64,000 bases of DNA from contig NZ_BMSX01000021.1 of NCBI RefSeq assembly GCF_014649375.1, positions 62,001 through 126,000 on the forward strand, read 5' to 3'. Of the stretch, positions 7,124 through 15,424 are shown piece by piece. Source of the stretch: Streptomyces aurantiogriseus (GTDB lineage Bacteria; Actinomycetota; Actinomycetes; Streptomycetales; Streptomycetaceae). A program made the translations under genes and the position numbers. The notes beneath the pieces were generated by a model. That model had not been told where the DNA came from. It ran no database searches and saw only the letters and a program-made list of their open reading frames with translations. Each line of letters opens with the position of its first letter. Position 1 is the stretch's first letter.

Positions 7124-8383
7124 ATGACCCGCCGACCCGACACCCTTGACGTCCGCCCGATCACCGACGCCGAACTCCCCGACTGGATGCGCGCCGTGCG
7201 CACCGGCTTCCTGCGCCCTCCCACTGTCACGGACGAGGAGGTCGCCGACCGCCGTGCCACCCTCGCCGGCTCACGCCTGGCGGGCGCCTTCGACGCCGGC
7301 CGGTGCGTCGCGACGTTCCGCTCCTTTCCGCAGGAGCTGACCGCCGTGGGCGGCACCCCCGTCCCCGCCGACGCCATCTCCAACGTCACCGTCTGGCCCA
7401 CCCACCGCCGCCGTGGCCTCCTCACCCGCTGGATGAACGGGGACCTGGCCGACGCGAAGGAACGCGGAGATGTCGTCGCCACCCTGATCGCCGCCGAGTA
7501 CCCGATCTACGGCCGCTTCGGCTTCGGCCCGGCGACCACCTGCACCGAGTGGACCGTCGACGTGCCGCGCTCCGGCCTCGACCCCCGCTGGGCGGGCCCC
7601 GAGGACGGCGGCCGTATCGACCTCGTCACCGGCGACGAGGTCCGCAAGGTCGGCCCTGAGCTGCACGAGCGGCTGCGTCGCGCCCAGCCCGGCGCGGTCA
7701 GCCGCCTGGGGCACTGGTGGGAGGCGGAGACCGGGGTCGTGCGTTTCAGCGGCGAACCCTGGACGGAGCCCTTCTACGCCGTGTACCGCTCGGCGGGCGG
7801 CCGGGTCGAGGGGCTGGTCTCCTACACGGCGGACGACAACTGGGGTGACGGCAAGCAGCCGTTGAACACGGCGTCGGTGCGGTGGCTGATCACCTCTTCC
7901 CCGGCCGCGGAGCGCGCTCTGTGGCACTACCTCTGCTCGATCGACTGGGTAGTCCGGGTGAAGTCGGGCTGGCGTTCCCCCGACGACCTCCTCCCGCACC
8001 TCCTGCCGGACCCGCGCGCGGCCGCCGTCACCACCCAGGCGGACTGGCTGTGGATACGGATCCTGGACGTCGTACGGGCCCTGGAGGCGCGCAGCTACGA
8101 CGTCCCCGGCTCCCTCGTCCTGGAGGTCGCCGACCGGTCGGGCCTGGCCGGGGGCCGGTTCCTGCTGGAGGCGTCCCCCGACGGCGCGTCCTGCACGCCG
8201 ACGACCCGCAGCGCCGACCTCGCACTGGACGTGTCCGAACTGGCGTCGCTGTGGCTCGGCGACGCGTCGGTGGTGCGGCTGGCGGCGCTGGGGCGGCTGC
8301 GGGAAGAACGAGCGGGCGCCGCCCGGAAGGCCGACGCCCTGCTGCGTACGTCCGTGCGACCGTGGTGCCCGGACCTGTTCTGA
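7124..8383 (+). CDS. Eis-like GNAT N-acetyltransferase
   Basis: 419 residues with the three-part Eis layout: N-terminal GNAT with the acetyl-CoA loop [13 protein letters not shown] (about 88-100), central second GNAT fold, and C-terminal sterol-carrier-like domain. The protein ends in Phe (CPDLF), matching the C-terminal carboxylate that serves as general base in mycobacterial Eis, and YGRFGFGPA contains the Tyr region used as general acid. Eis acetylates amines such as aminoglycosides and peptides; the natural substrate here is unknown. TACCGT ends 7 nt before ATG 7124. Confidence 0.84.
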   Translation: MTRRPDTLDVRPITDAELPDWMRAVRTGFLRPPTVTDEEVADRRATLAGSRLAGAFDAGRCVATFRSFPQELTAVGGTPVPADAISNVTVWPTHRRRGLLTRWMNGDLADAKERGDVVATLIAAEYPIYGRFGFGPATTCTEWTVDVPRSGLDPRWAGPEDGGRIDLVTGDEVRKVGPELHERLRRAQPGAVSRLGHWWEAETGVVRFSGEPWTEPFYAVYRSAGGRVEGLVSYTADDNWGDGKQPLNTASVRWLITSSPAAERALWHYLCSIDWVVRVKSGWRSPDDLLPHLLPDPRAAAVTTQADWLWIRILDVVRALEARSYDVPGSLVLEVADRSGLAGGRFLLEASPDGASCTPTTRSADLALDVSELASLWLGDASVVRLAALGRLREERAGAARKADALLRTSVRPWCPDLF

Positions 8384-8400
8384 GGGCTCCCTCCTAGTCG

Positions 8401-8436
8401 TTCTTCTTGTTCACCTTGTTCATCTTGTTCATGTGC
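8401..8436. repeat. 9-bp tandem repeat (TTCNNCTTG)
   Basis: Four units in a row directly after the acetyltransferase: TTCTTCTTG, TTCACCTTG, TTCATCTTG and TTCATGTGC. No hairpin forms; it is unusually T-rich for the genome. Confidence 0.55.
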
Positions 8437-8452
8437 TCATCCGTAGCTGTTC

Positions 8453-8519
8453 AGTTGTGGCTGTGCGCGTGACGGTGTGAAGTTGTGGCTGTGCGGTCGC
8501 TCTGAAGTTGTGGCTGTGC
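8453..8519 (+). repeat. three copies of AGTTGTGGCTGTGC upstream of devE
   Basis: Exact copies at 8453-8466, 8481-8494 and 8506-8519. Copies two and three are preceded by GA, so each carries the GAAGTTG half-site seen in the palindrome at 8604. The intergenic region 8384-8707 holds these repeats, a hairpin and the operator, and no gene was seen in it. Confidence 0.7.
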
Positions 8520-8535
8520 CTCGGTGCCGACTGTT

Positions 8536-8568
8536 CGGGCTCCCGGCTCCCCTCCGGAAGGGAGCCCG
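8536..8568 (+). terminator. hairpin downstream of the Eis-like gene
   Basis: CGGGCTCCC (8536-8544) pairs with GGGAGCCCG (8560-8568), with a 15-nt loop that has internal complementarity. Confidence 0.5.
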
Positions 8569-8603
8569 ATCGGCCAACCGTCTGGAAGTTTGACCATGTT
8601 GTT

Positions 8604-8622
8604 GAAGTTGGCAGCCAACTTC
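8604..8622. promoter_or_regulatory. palindromic operator candidate upstream of devE
   Basis: GAAGTTGGCAGCCAACTTC is a perfect palindrome with 9-bp arms and a 1-bp centre, 85 bp before the devE start. An almost identical 19-mer lies before devA. GntR regulators bind such sites and devA is reported to be autoregulated, so binding by DevE/DevA is the natural inference. Confidence 0.6.
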
Positions 8623-8707
8623 ACTGTACTTATGTCCGCTTGGAAGCGTCCTATAACCATCTCTCCTTGAACTGCCACAAGATGGCGGGAAGTTGTAGTG
8701 TTTGGCC

Positions 8708-9625
8708 GTGGAGCCGGAACATGCCTCCGTCAATGGGCGGGAGGGCCGTGAGCGGCCGTCACGGCCGCAGCGGACCCACCACGACGTGGCCGACGAGCTG
8801 CGCACCCGGATCAGGACCGGGGTGCTGCAGCCGGGCCAGCGCATGCCCACGCAGGCCAAACTCGCGGACGAGTTCGGTGTGGAGCGCGGCGCCGTACGTC
8901 AGGCCCTGCGCATCCTGCAGTCGGAGCACCTGCTCACCAACGTCTCCAAGGGCGCGCCGGCGATGGTCGCCCCGGATCTGGGGGCGAGCGCGCTGCTGGC
9001 CGGGCCGGGAGCGGCGCCGCAGCCCACGATGGTGGCGCTGACCCCGCGCATCGCGGAGGCCTTCGCCGCGCCGCACGTGGAGATCGACGCCCTGTGCCTG
9101 ACGGCGGTCTCGCTGACGCTCGCGATCGGTGAGCCGCTGCGGCGGATCCACGCGGGGGAACTGAAACCGGCCAAGATCGACGTACGGGTGCTGCTGCCGT
9201 CCCGGGACATCGACCTCGCCTTCCCGGCGCCGGTGGACGCCTCGGCCACCGAGCGGCTGCAGCGCCACTGGCTGGCCCACCGCAACGCCCAGGGCCAGGT
9301 GCTGCGGCACAACCTGCTCACGCTGCGCGCGACGCACGGCATCGACGTCAACGTCAGCTTCCGCGCGCTGCCGTTCACCCCGCCGGTCAAGCTCTACGTG
9401 CTCAACGGGGCGGAAGCGCTGTTCGCGTACTACACGGTCAAGCGGCGCGAGCAGCAGATCGATCACGAGCAGTTGGAGATGTACGACGCCGAGGGCACGC
9501 GGTCGGTGCTGTTCGCCTTCGAACAGGGCGCCGGACCGCGTGACACGACGTTCGTGGAGCAGTCGCTGCTCTGGTTCAACGCGCTCTGGGAGACGATCAG
9601 CTCGGAGCTGGTGCTCACGAGCTGA
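8708..9625 (+). CDS. devE: GntR-family developmental regulator, DevE/DevA type
   Basis: 305 residues from GTG 8708. N-terminal winged helix (about 25-90: GQRMPTQAKLADEFGVERGAVRQALRIL split by the recognition helix) and a long DevA-type C-terminal domain about 60% identical by eye to the devA product (DVRVLLPSRDI, ALPFTPPVKLYVLNG). Two dev paralogs occur in S. coelicolor, where DevA is needed for aerial hyphae to mature; the order regulator, small membrane gene, devA, devB is the same. TAGTGT ends 6 nt before the GTG, giving a leaderless start; the promoter resembles that of devA base for base over about 20 bp. The 3' end overlaps the convergent 60-residue gene by 11 bp. Confidence 0.8.
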   Translation: MEPEHASVNGREGRERPSRPQRTHHDVADELRTRIRTGVLQPGQRMPTQAKLADEFGVERGAVRQALRILQSEHLLTNVSKGAPAMVAPDLGASALLAGPGAAPQPTMVALTPRIAEAFAAPHVEIDALCLTAVSLTLAIGEPLRRIHAGELKPAKIDVRVLLPSRDIDLAFPAPVDASATERLQRHWLAHRNAQGQVLRHNLLTLRATHGIDVNVSFRALPFTPPVKLYVLNGAEALFAYYTVKRREQQIDHEQLEMYDAEGTRSVLFAFEQGAGPRDTTFVEQSLLWFNALWETISSELVLTS

Positions 9626-9797
9626 CGGCCGGCCCGGTGACCAGGAGAGCGAGGATCACGGCGCCGGCCGAGCTCATCGTCGGCCTCCTGGACTTGATGC
9701 CGACGGTGAGCAGGAGCAGGCCGACGGTGCCGGCGGTGCCGTACTTCCACTGGACGGTCTGCTCGAGGACGGCGGAGAGGAGGGTGAGGGCGGGCAT
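9615..9797 (-). CDS. 60-residue membrane protein convergent with devE
   Basis: ATG 9797 preceded by GGGAGGAACCACC, a strong ribosome binding site. Two hydrophobic segments (about 20-33 and 43-58) are joined by a basic turn IKSRRPT. It resembles the 60-residue protein at 11639-11821 in length, topology and the G(T/A)(V/L)GL(L/I)LL...VGI pattern. Its last codons overlap devE in antisense. Function unknown; linked to dev loci. Confidence 0.72.
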   Translation of the reverse strand: MPALTLLSAVLEQTVQWKYGTAGTVGLLLLTVGIKSRRPTMSSAGAVILALLVTGPAVSS

Positions 9798-9925
9798 GGT
9801 GGTTCCTCCCTTCGGAGCCGGGGATCTGGCGGGTGCTGCGCGGTGCTGACGGTGCTGCGCGATACGGGTGGGGCGGGCGCTCGGCGATATGCGAGACTCG
9901 GAGGCAAAACTTCCACCAACTCGGC

Positions 9926-9944
9926 GAAGTTGGCAACCAACCTC
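9926..9944. promoter_or_regulatory. operator candidate upstream of devA
   Basis: GAAGTTGGCAACCAACCTC matches the devE palindrome at 17 of 19 positions and lies 85 bp before the devA start, the same distance as at devE. Further AAGTTG/CAACTT half-sites follow at about 9949-9994. Confidence 0.6.
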
Positions 9945-10029
9945 GACTAAGTTGTCCCCACTTGGCTACAAGTGCTAAACAACTTCACGGCAACTCCCCA
10001 TAGATGGATGGAAGTTGTAGCGTTTGGTC

Positions 10030-10899
10030 GTGACCCAGGAGAACGTGGTAGTGAACGGCAGCAGAAGGCTCTCGCCCCAGGAGATCGCCGACGTCCTGCG
10101 CGAACGCATCCGCGTCGGGGATCTCAAGGCGGGCGACCGCCTGCCCACCCAGGCCGAGCTCGCGGACGAGTTCGGCGTGGAGCGGGGTGCCGTACGCCAG
10201 GCACTGCGGGCACTCCAGGACGACGGCCTGCTCACCAACGTCAGCAAGGGCAGCCCGCCACGCATCGCGGAGCCGGCCCCGGCCCGCGACGAACCCCAGC
10301 CCACGATGGTCGCCCTGTCCCCCCGCTTCACCGAGGCCTTCGCCGCCCGTCACGTGCGTATCGACGCGGCCTGCCTCACCGCCGAGAGCCTCATCCCCGC
10401 CCTGGGCGAACCGCTCCGGCTGATCCACGGCGGCGAGATCCGCCCGGAGAAGATCGACGTGCGCATCCTGCTGCCGTCCCGCGACATCAACCTCGCTTTC
10501 CCGGTCCCCGTCGACGGCCGCGGCGACGACGACCCGGTCCACCAGCGCTGGCTGGCGATGCGCAACGCCCAGGGCCACGTCCTGCGCCACAACCTGCTCA
10601 CCCTGCGCACCCACGGCGTCGAGGTGAACGTCACCTTCCGCGCGCTGCCGTTCACCCCGCCGGTGAAGCTGTACCTCCTCAACGGACAGGAGGCGCTGAT
10701 GGCGTACTACATGGTCACGCGGCGGGAGGAGTCCACCGACGAGGGCGTCCTCGACATGTACGACGTGCTGGGCACCGAGTCGCTCCTCTTCTCCTTCGAG
10801 AAGGCGGCGGGCCCGCGCGACGCCGCGTTCGTGGAGGAATCCCAGAAGTGGTTCGACGCCCTCTGGGAAACCATCACGTCGGACCTGACACTCTCCTAG
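10030..10899 (+). CDS. devA: GntR-family developmental regulator DevA
   Basis: 289 residues from GTG 10030. Winged helix at about 15-75 (ERIRVGDLKAGDRLPTQ, then VERGAVRQALRAL) and the DevA C-terminal domain. S. coelicolor DevA is required for normal aerial development and represses its own gene. TAGCGT (10018-10023) ends 6 nt before the GTG, so the mRNA is leaderless; the longer frame to 10024 (TTG) would start upstream of the inferred transcript. The stop TAG shares its last base with the devB GTG (TAGTG), the tightly coupled devAB operon. A DevE-like palindrome precedes it. Confidence 0.87.
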   Translation: MTQENVVVNGSRRLSPQEIADVLRERIRVGDLKAGDRLPTQAELADEFGVERGAVRQALRALQDDGLLTNVSKGSPPRIAEPAPARDEPQPTMVALSPRFTEAFAARHVRIDAACLTAESLIPALGEPLRLIHGGEIRPEKIDVRILLPSRDINLAFPVPVDGRGDDDPVHQRWLAMRNAQGHVLRHNLLTLRTHGVEVNVTFRALPFTPPVKLYLLNGQEALMAYYMVTRREESTDEGVLDMYDVLGTESLLFSFEKAAGPRDAAFVEESQKWFDALWETITSDLTLS

Positions 10900-11648
10900 T
10901 GACTTCTGATACGAAGCAGACTGAAGCGGTGACACCTCGCACCGAGAACGAGACCGCGCAGCTGCGGGAACTGATCGCGCGTGCCCGAGTCGTGCTCTGG
11001 GACTTCGACGGGCCGATCTGCCGGCTCTTCGCCGGTCACTCGGCCGAGGGGGTGGCCGACGGCCTGGTGGAGTGGCTCGAGGGACGGGGTCTGCGCGGCC
11101 TGCTGACGGAGTCCGAGCGGGAGTCGCTGGATCCGCACGTCGTCCTGCGCGCCGTGGACCGCCGGCACCCCGGCAGCGACCTGGTGGCGGAGCTGGAGGA
11201 GCGGCTCACCCAGGAGGAGCTGCGGGCCGCGGCCTCGGCGATGCCGACGGCCTGGGCCGACCCCCTCATACGGACGTGGACGGCGGTGGGCCGGCGGCTG
11301 GCGATCACCACGAACAACTCCCCCCGGGTGGTCGCCAGGTACCTGGAGAGCCGCGGTCTGACCGCCTGCTTCGCACCCCATGTCTACGGCCGCACCCAGG
11401 ACCTCCACCTCCTCAAGCCCCACCCGCACTGCCTGAACAGCGCCCTGCGCGGCATGGGTTCGGCCCCCGCCACCGCCCTGATGATCGGCGACACGCCCAC
11501 GGACTACGCGGCCGCCCGGGACGCCGGAGTCCCGTTCCTGGGCTACGCGCGCAACGAACACAAGGAGAAACTGCTGCGGGACGCGGGCGCGACGACGGTG
11601 GTGGCGTCGTTGGAAGCCGTGCTGAAGGCGGTCAGACTTCAGGCCTGA
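10899..11648 (+). CDS. devB: HAD-family phosphatase/hydrolase DevB
   Basis: 249 residues. HAD motif I is DFDGPI (about residues 37-42), motif II TTNNSP, motif III Lys in LLKPHPHCL, and motif IV GDTPTDYAAARDAG, all in order, so the protein should be an active aspartate-nucleophile phosphatase. The substrate is unknown. GTG 10899 overlaps the devA stop by 1 nt, implying translational coupling. The end overlaps the convergent small membrane gene by 10 bp, the same arrangement seen at devE. Confidence 0.86.
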   Translation: MTSDTKQTEAVTPRTENETAQLRELIARARVVLWDFDGPICRLFAGHSAEGVADGLVEWLEGRGLRGLLTESERESLDPHVVLRAVDRRHPGSDLVAELEERLTQEELRAAASAMPTAWADPLIRTWTAVGRRLAITTNNSPRVVARYLESRGLTACFAPHVYGRTQDLHLLKPHPHCLNSALRGMGSAPATALMIGDTPTDYAAARDAGVPFLGYARNEHKEKLLRDAGATTVVASLEAVLKAVRLQA

Positions 11649-11821
11649 GTCATGAGGGCCACCAGTACGACGGCGGCCCCGACGGCCAGGCCGTTGTGCC
11701 GCGCCCTGATGCCCACCCCCAGCACGAACAGCAGGATCAGGCCCAGCGCTCCGAGTTTCTCCTGCGCCAGCATCCCCGCGGCGAGCTCCAGCAGTCCTTG
11801 CACCGTCGATGACAGAAGCAT
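11639..11821 (-). CDS. 60-residue membrane protein convergent with devB
   Basis: ATG 11821 is chosen because GGGAGGTGGAGG precedes it; an upstream start at 11872 lacks support. Two helices (about 20-38 and 44-58) flank VGIRARHNG. It is the apparent paralog of the 9615-9797 protein, with the same length and the same overlapping tail-to-tail placement after a dev gene. Confidence 0.7.
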   Translation of the reverse strand: MLLSSTVQGLLELAAGMLAQEKLGALGLILLFVLGVGIRARHNGLAVGAAVVLVALMTQA

Positions 11822-11866
11822 GCCCCTCCACCTCCCGGCCACTCTCAGCGAAGCGTGCAACTCCCG

Positions 11867-11878
11867 GTCCAATTGGAC
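11867..11878. promoter_or_regulatory. palindrome upstream of the third GntR gene
   Basis: GTCCAATTGGAC is a perfect 12-bp palindrome about 117 bp before the GTG, located between divergent genes. It differs from the devA/devE site. Confidence 0.4.
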
Positions 11879-11994
11879 TGGTTGTCGTGAAGTGGATTTC
11901 CCCGGCCTGGCTGATCCTTAAGCAACAGGCCAGTCGCCAGGCCAACGTGACTGAAAGTGGTTTGCTGCTGGGCCGGGAGCGGTACGGTCGCCTC

Positions 11995-12864
11995 GTGGAC
12001 GCGCAGCGGAGCAGCGACGGCGGGGGTGGCAGGGAGTTCCAGCGGATCTCCGAGGAACTGCGCAACCGCATAGCCGACGGGCAGTATCCGCTGCGTTCCT
12101 ACCTGCCGCCCCAGCGGGACCTGGCCGAGGAGTTCCGGGTCTCCCGGGACACGGTCCAGCGGGTCCTGCGGGAGCTGGCCAAGCAGGGCTGGATCGAGTC
12201 GCGGCAGGGGAGCGGGTCGCGGGTGGTCAAGGTGCCGCGGACCCAGCCCTCGTCCGTGGCCACCGGGCGGCTGCGGGGCGGCAGGACCCTGGGGCCGCTG
12301 CTCGAGGAGGCCTTCGACCGGCCGGAAGTGACCTTGGACGTGTACTCACTGACGTCCGAGTCCCTGGCCGCCCACCTCAAGGTGCAGGCGGAGCGGATCG
12401 TCGGCGGCGCCGTCACCCCCGAGCGCATCGCCCTGCGGCTGATCCTCCCCTCCGAGGACCTGGCCGTGCCCTATCCGACGGTCAAGGGGAACCCTGACGA
12501 CCCGCGTCCGAGGGACCATCTGCGCCTCGTCACCCAGAGCTCCACGGAATCGGTACAGCGGCTGTTCACGGACCTGGCGGCGCTCGTGCCGTCCGTCGGT
12601 CTGGAGGTGCGCCGGGCCCCGCTGACCCCCGCCTTCAAGCTCTACCTGCTCAACGGCGAGCAAGCCCTCCTGGCGCCGTACGAGGTGATCGAGCGTCGGA
12701 TCCCGCTCGACTCCGGCGAGGTGATCCCCACCCTCGACGTCCTGGGCTTCGGCGCACCGCTCACGCACCACGTGAAGGACACCGACCCGGACTCGCCGGA
12801 CACGCTCTTCGTCGACAGCTGGCAGGCATGGTTCGACTCGGTCTGGAACCTGCTGTCGGAGTAG
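11995..12864 (+). CDS. GntR-family regulator, divergent dev-like paralog
   Basis: 289 residues from GTG 11995, where TACGGT (11983-11988) ends 6 nt upstream; the frame runs further back to 11809, but that part is not protein-like. N-terminal winged helix with RDTVQRVLRELAKQGWIESR as recognition helix and wing, then a DevA-like C-terminal domain (ALRLILPSEDLAVPYPT, PLTPAFKLYLLNGEQALLAPYEV). It is more distant from devA than devE is. Role unknown; the third regulator of this type in 4 kb. Confidence 0.8.
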   Translation: MDAQRSSDGGGGREFQRISEELRNRIADGQYPLRSYLPPQRDLAEEFRVSRDTVQRVLRELAKQGWIESRQGSGSRVVKVPRTQPSSVATGRLRGGRTLGPLLEEAFDRPEVTLDVYSLTSESLAAHLKVQAERIVGGAVTPERIALRLILPSEDLAVPYPTVKGNPDDPRPRDHLRLVTQSSTESVQRLFTDLAALVPSVGLEVRRAPLTPAFKLYLLNGEQALLAPYEVIERRIPLDSGEVIPTLDVLGFGAPLTHHVKDTDPDSPDTLFVDSWQAWFDSVWNLLSE

Positions 12865-13196
12865 CGGCCCGCCGACCGCGGTGCCGTCACACCGGCCACA
12901 GTGCCGTGGGGGGCGGGTGGGGGCTCCCCGTAGTCGTCATGCCGGCCACACAGCACCGTAACTTCCTCCGGGCGCTCGTGCGTTACCATGCCCCAATCCT
13001 TCGAGCAACCGCTCCGGTTCGTACGTAAGGGATGGCGTACACGCCAACCTTCGGCAGCGTCACGAAGAGGAAGGGCACCACCCATTGCGCTCATTCCTCT
13101 GTGACTCCAGTCGTGTCGTCTGCCGCCCGGGATTACCGTTTGTCCAGGTTTATTCCGTCATTCCTCCCTTTCCGTGCTAGTACCTCGGAGCGGCCA
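12865..13196 (+). other. intergenic region before the tandem kinase gene
   Basis: No gene with coding character was seen. TAGTAC at 13178-13183 is a plausible -10 for the downstream gene. The translated extension of the next frame through here (from ATG 13032) is low in complexity and Ser/Pro-rich, so it is treated as non-coding. Confidence 0.4.
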
Positions 13197-15386
13197 GTGG
13201 GCGCGACGCCCGTTTCCCCTCTTGTCGCCGGGGAGCACGCCACCAGTGTTCGCCCCAGTGCCCTCTACGGCGCCTTCGCCCGGACGGCCGCCACGGCGGG
13301 CCGGACGAGCCATGGCTTTCACAACCACAACCACGTCCTTCCGGTGACGGAGCCCGTGGCGCGGCTGCTCGGCTGCGCCCCGGGGACCACGGTGATCGTG
13401 CGGATCCCGCGTGCCGAGGCGCTGCCCGTGGTGATCCGCACCTGGCAGAACGAGGCGTCGATCCTGCGGGCCGTGAAGGGCGTACTGCCCAATGTGCCGG
13501 AGTGCCTCTTCGAGGGCGACGGATACGCCATCCACAGCTATGTGGACGGCGTGCCCCTGTCCAGCGTCTGCGCGCCCAGCAAACCGGTCGACACCCTGCT
13601 CGTGCAGGCGATGGCCGGGCTCCTAGCGGAGATGGCCCAGGTGCGCCGCCGGGCGTTGCCGCCGCTGCCGGCGGGCTGGCCCGCCAACCACCAGGACAGC
13701 CAGGGCTTCCTGCAGACGTTGGCACGCATGGCGGACGAGCAGATCCGCAAGCCCAACTGGCCCCGCTTCGGCGGTCTGTTCGCCGCCCTCGGCATCCCGG
13801 AGGACGCCCTGATCAGGCTGGCCGAACGGGTGCCGGTCATGGCACGGCGGCCCTACAGCCTGCTCCACGGCGACCTGCACCGCGGCAACGTGATCGTCTC
13901 CTACGGCGGCACCCCGCCCCTCATCTGCGTCGACTGGGAGCTGGCGACCTACGGCGACCCCCTGCACGACCTCGCCACCCATCTGGTCCGCATGCGCTAC
14001 CCGGAGTTCCAGTGGGGTGAGGTGATCGAGGCCTGGGCGCAGGCCATGCGGCGGGTCCGCCCGGCGGCCGTCCAGGGGCTGGCCAAGGACCTGCGGCACT
14101 ACATCGCCTTCGAACGCGCGCAGTCCGTCTACCCGGACGTGATGCGCGCCGCCCAGTCCCTGGAACTCCAGCACGACCAGAAGAGCCTCGACCTGGCGAC
14201 CGAAGCGGTACGGCAGGCCCTGGAGGCGGCGGCGGAACCCCTCGGCCTCAGGAACGTACCGGGCGAGCGGGAGATCGGACGCATCCTCTACCGCTGGCAG
14301 GCCTCCCGCCGCAGCGGCGGTCTGGGCCTCGCGGCCAGGGACTTCGACTGGCAGCCCGACGAACGCGTCCCGGAACGCGCCGACTTCCCCCGCACGTGCG
14401 TCCGTGGCGCGCTGCTGGCCGAGGGCGTGGCACCGGCCAGCCGGGTGCTGAAGGGCACCGCGCACCTGAACACGGTGGTCAACGTGCCCGGTGTGGCGGC
14501 CCCCGTCGTGGTGCGGCGCAAGGTTTCCGACGTCTGCCCCCGGGAGCGCGGCTTCCTCAGCGAGCACGCCGTCCTGCGGGAGATCGAGAACTCGCGCGCG
14601 GAGGTGGCGGCGCCGAAGATCCTCGCGCTGGGCTGGAGCCACCAGGGCGAGCCCTTCGCCGTCCACACCTATGTCGGGCCCCCCGACCGCGACGGGGCGC
14701 CGGTCCACCCCGTGCACGGTCTGCTGCCGCGCGAGGCCGACGGACTGGTCGACCAGCTGCGGGCCCTGACAGCCGTGGACTACCGCCAGGTCGATCCGAC
14801 GGCCGGGGAGGGCGGCTTCTTCACCTGGCTGTGCGGCCAGCTGGTGTCCTTGGTGCGAGACCTGCCGAAGCAGTCGCAGCAGGTGGCCCGCTTCCTCGGG
14901 CTGCCCGACGCGGACCGGCTGGAGCAGATCCTGTCGAGGCATTCGGTCAGTCCCAGGGATCCTGCTCTGCTGCACGGCGACCTGAACCCGTGGAACCTGG
15001 TGCGCCGTGACGACTCCCTGGCGCTGACCATCATCGACTGGGAGATGGCCCTGGTCGGCGATCCCCTCTACGACCTGGTCCGGCACATGCACCTCACTCC
15101 CACCCGGCCGGAGATCCGCGACCGCATGTTCCGGCGCTGGGAACACACCCTCGAGCCCCGGTACACCAAGGACTGGAGGCGGGACTGGCGTGTCTACCGG
15201 TGGATCGAGATCGTCCGGTCCGCCTATGTCGACCTGGACCGTCTGGTGACCGGAGCGAGCCTGGACGCCCCCAACGTGCGCCGCGCCCTTGAGTCGTACG
15301 CGATGACGCTGGCGGCGGCCACCGGCTTCCTGGGCCTGTCCGTACGGCCGAAGGCGAACCCGTACCTGGCCCGCGCACTGGCGTAG
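13197..15386 (+). CDS. tandem-domain aminoglycoside phosphotransferase-like protein
   Basis: 729 residues from GTG 13197 (CTCGGAG upstream); ATG 13032 is an alternative. Two complete APH/choline-kinase-like domains lie in one chain: the first has the catalytic loop HGDLHRGN at about 222 and the metal motif VDWE with GDPLHDLA; the second has HGDLNPWN at about 591 and IDWE with GDPLYDL. Both copies keep the catalytic Asp and metal Asp, so both could be active. The substrate is unknown; there is no resistance or biosynthetic neighbour. Fusion or internal duplication of kinases of this fold is uncommon. It is followed 38 bp later by a TetR gene with its own promoter. Confidence 0.78.
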   Translation: MGATPVSPLVAGEHATSVRPSALYGAFARTAATAGRTSHGFHNHNHVLPVTEPVARLLGCAPGTTVIVRIPRAEALPVVIRTWQNEASILRAVKGVLPNVPECLFEGDGYAIHSYVDGVPLSSVCAPSKPVDTLLVQAMAGLLAEMAQVRRRALPPLPAGWPANHQDSQGFLQTLARMADEQIRKPNWPRFGGLFAALGIPEDALIRLAERVPVMARRPYSLLHGDLHRGNVIVSYGGTPPLICVDWELATYGDPLHDLATHLVRMRYPEFQWGEVIEAWAQAMRRVRPAAVQGLAKDLRHYIAFERAQSVYPDVMRAAQSLELQHDQKSLDLATEAVRQALEAAAEPLGLRNVPGEREIGRILYRWQASRRSGGLGLAARDFDWQPDERVPERADFPRTCVRGALLAEGVAPASRVLKGTAHLNTVVNVPGVAAPVVVRRKVSDVCPRERGFLSEHAVLREIENSRAEVAAPKILALGWSHQGEPFAVHTYVGPPDRDGAPVHPVHGLLPREADGLVDQLRALTAVDYRQVDPTAGEGGFFTWLCGQLVSLVRDLPKQSQQVARFLGLPDADRLEQILSRHSVSPRDPALLHGDLNPWNLVRRDDSLALTIIDWEMALVGDPLYDLVRHMHLTPTRPEIRDRMFRRWEHTLEPRYTKDWRRDWRVYRWIEIVRSAYVDLDRLVTGASLDAPNVRRALESYAMTLAAATGFLGLSVRPKANPYLARALA

Positions 15387-15424
15387 GGAGGGGACCGTCC
15401 GCTCGGGCTGCGTAGGCTCGGCCC

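Noticed and set aside
9972-10898. Extension of the devB frame upstream through devA
   Set aside because: It is a shadow frame of devA; the coupled GTG at 10899 is the natural start.
13032-13196. ATG 13032 as start of the tandem kinase
   Set aside because: The added 55 residues are Ser/Pro/Phe-rich without domain character and TAGTAC lies within; kept as alternative only.
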